From contig NZ_DS999213.1 in NCBI RefSeq assembly GCF_000156335.1, positions 675,350-739,349 on the forward strand: a stretch of 64,000 nucleotides of DNA, written 5' to 3'. Below, piece after piece: positions 63,297-64,000 of this stretch. The position numbers were made by a program, and so were the translations under genes. The notes beneath the pieces are model-generated. The model had not been told where the DNA came from. It saw only the letters and a program-made list of their open reading frames with translations, and searched no databases. Each line of letters begins with the position of its first letter. Positions within the stretch are counted from its first letter, which is position 1. This stretch comes from Roseobacter sp. GAI101. GTDB taxonomy: Bacteria > Pseudomonadota > Alphaproteobacteria > Rhodobacterales > Rhodobacteraceae.

Positions 63297-64000
63297 GTGA
63301 GCCCGACCCTGAAGGCAGCCCTTTGGATGGGCGGGTCGATCAGTTCGTTTTCCGCAATGGCTGTGGCCGGTCGCGAACTGGCGGGCGTCTACGACACCTT
63401 CGAGATCATGATGTACCGGTCGGTCGTGGGGGTGCTTGTCGTCGTGTCGCTGGCCCTGCTGACCGGCAAGTGGCGACAGATCAACACGCGCAATTTCAGT
63501 CTGCAAATCTGGCGCAATCTGGCGCATTTCACGGGTCAGAATCTGTGGTTTTATGCGGTGACGGTGATTCCCCTGGCGCAGGTTTTCGCGCTAGAATTCA
63601 CATCTCCGCTTTGGGTGATCGTCTTGTCACCGCTGATTTTGGGCGAACGTCTGACCAGGATCAGGGCCTTGGCGGCTGTACTGGGCTTTATCGGTATCCT
63701 TGTCGTCGCGCGCCCCACAATCGAGGGGATCAATGCCGGTGTGATCACCGCAGCAGCAAGCGCGATCTTCTTTGCCCTCACGATCATGTTCACCAAACGG
63801 CTGACCCGGACGCAGACCATCACCACAATCCTGTTTTACCTCACGGTGACGCAGTTGGTCTTTGGACTGGTCATGGCCGGATATGACGGGGATATTGCGG
63901 TGCCCACCCTGACGCACGCGCCGCTTTTGCTGTTGATCGGTGTCGCCGGATTGGTGGCGCATTATTGTCTGACGACCGCCCTGTCGATTGCACCAGCAAC
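63297..64000 (+). CDS. EamA/DMT family transporter (cut by window edge)
   Basis: The open frame runs from a GTG just after an in-frame stop to the right edge, giving 234 residues. About eight hydrophobic helices are visible, with EamA features FEIMMYRSVVGVLVV, AQVFALEFTSPLWVIVLSPL and LGERLTRIRALAAVLGFIGI. The last of these contains the usual GE motif before a helix. The second repeat is incomplete. A start at the ATG at 63327 is possible. The substrate is unknown. Confidence 0.87.
   Translation, partial: MSPTLKAALWMGGSISSFSAMAVAGRELAGVYDTFEIMMYRSVVGVLVVVSLALLTGKWRQINTRNFSLQIWRNLAHFTGQNLWFYAVTVIPLAQVFALEFTSPLWVIVLSPLILGERLTRIRALAAVLGFIGILVVARPTIEGINAGVITAAASAIFFALTIMFTKRLTRTQTITTILFYLTVTQLVFGLVMAGYDGDIAVPTLTHAPLLLLIGVAGLVAHYCLTTALSIAPA

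Overview
The window reads as a chromosomal stretch of an alphaproteobacterium of the roseobacter/Rhodobacteraceae type. Base composition is high in GC. The gene order nifR3(dusB)-ntrB-ntrC-ntrY-ntrX-trkA-trkH-hfq-hflX is classical for this group. Family-specific proteins (DUF6456, DUF6477, DUF4167, a fused IspDF, an NtrC without GAFTGA) point the same way. The genus cannot be fixed from sequence alone. No prophage, integrase, transposase, CRISPR array, rRNA or tRNA was found, and no gap between genes exceeds 300 bases.

Layout, left to right. Bases 1-54 hold the start of ndk (cut by the edge). A YheS-type ABC-F ATPase, a MarC-family membrane protein and a retropepsin-like protease follow (159-3392). 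On the minus strand come holC and pepA (3411-5348). An envelope-biogenesis operon runs lptF-lptG-lptD-surA-pdxA-rsmA (5455-12983) and ends in a bidirectional terminator shared with a DUF4167 gene. Next, on the minus strand, are prmC-prfA, a DUF1499 protein and an apparent guanidino-compound operon: M20 amidohydrolase, agmatinase-type and guanidinobutyrase-type ureohydrolases (16054-19616). mazG, a nucleoside hydrolase, a GNAT acetyltransferase and selO lie on the plus strand to 23418, followed by an EamA transporter (-), a DUF533/TerB-like protein (+), mfd (-), a small membrane protein (-), hemB (+), a SYLF lipoprotein (+), a HIBADH-family dehydrogenase (-), a penicillin acylase and rluE (+), and DUF2177 (-).

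From 35881 to 48353 the minus strand carries the nitrogen/potassium/RNA-chaperone block: dusB-ntrB-ntrC, ntrY-ntrX, trkA, trkH, hfq and hflX. A cysteine-rich lipoprotein gene on the plus strand sits inside it. ispDF-pgpA-pncC and amtB are on the plus strand to 51966. After them come an MmgE/PrpD protein and a RatA/Coq10 START protein (-), hpt with a 57-residue membrane protein (+), lipA (-), a FOXRED2-like flavoprotein (+), the divergent DUF6456 and DUF6477 genes, a non-pyrrolysine MttB-family protein (-), guaA (+), a small SAM methyltransferase (+) and an EamA transporter cut by the right edge.

Most of the window is conserved core genome. The points worth a second look are: a dispersed GC-hairpin repeat (two near-identical 47-nt copies plus two degenerate ones); a bacterial FOXRED2-like protein preceded by five tandem AATGCC hexamers; the three-gene guanidino operon; NtrC and NtrX both lacking the GAFTGA loop; paired DnaA-box-like 9-mers between DUF6456 and DUF6477; and several palindromes in promoter regions. 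None amounts to a clearly new defence or mobile system.
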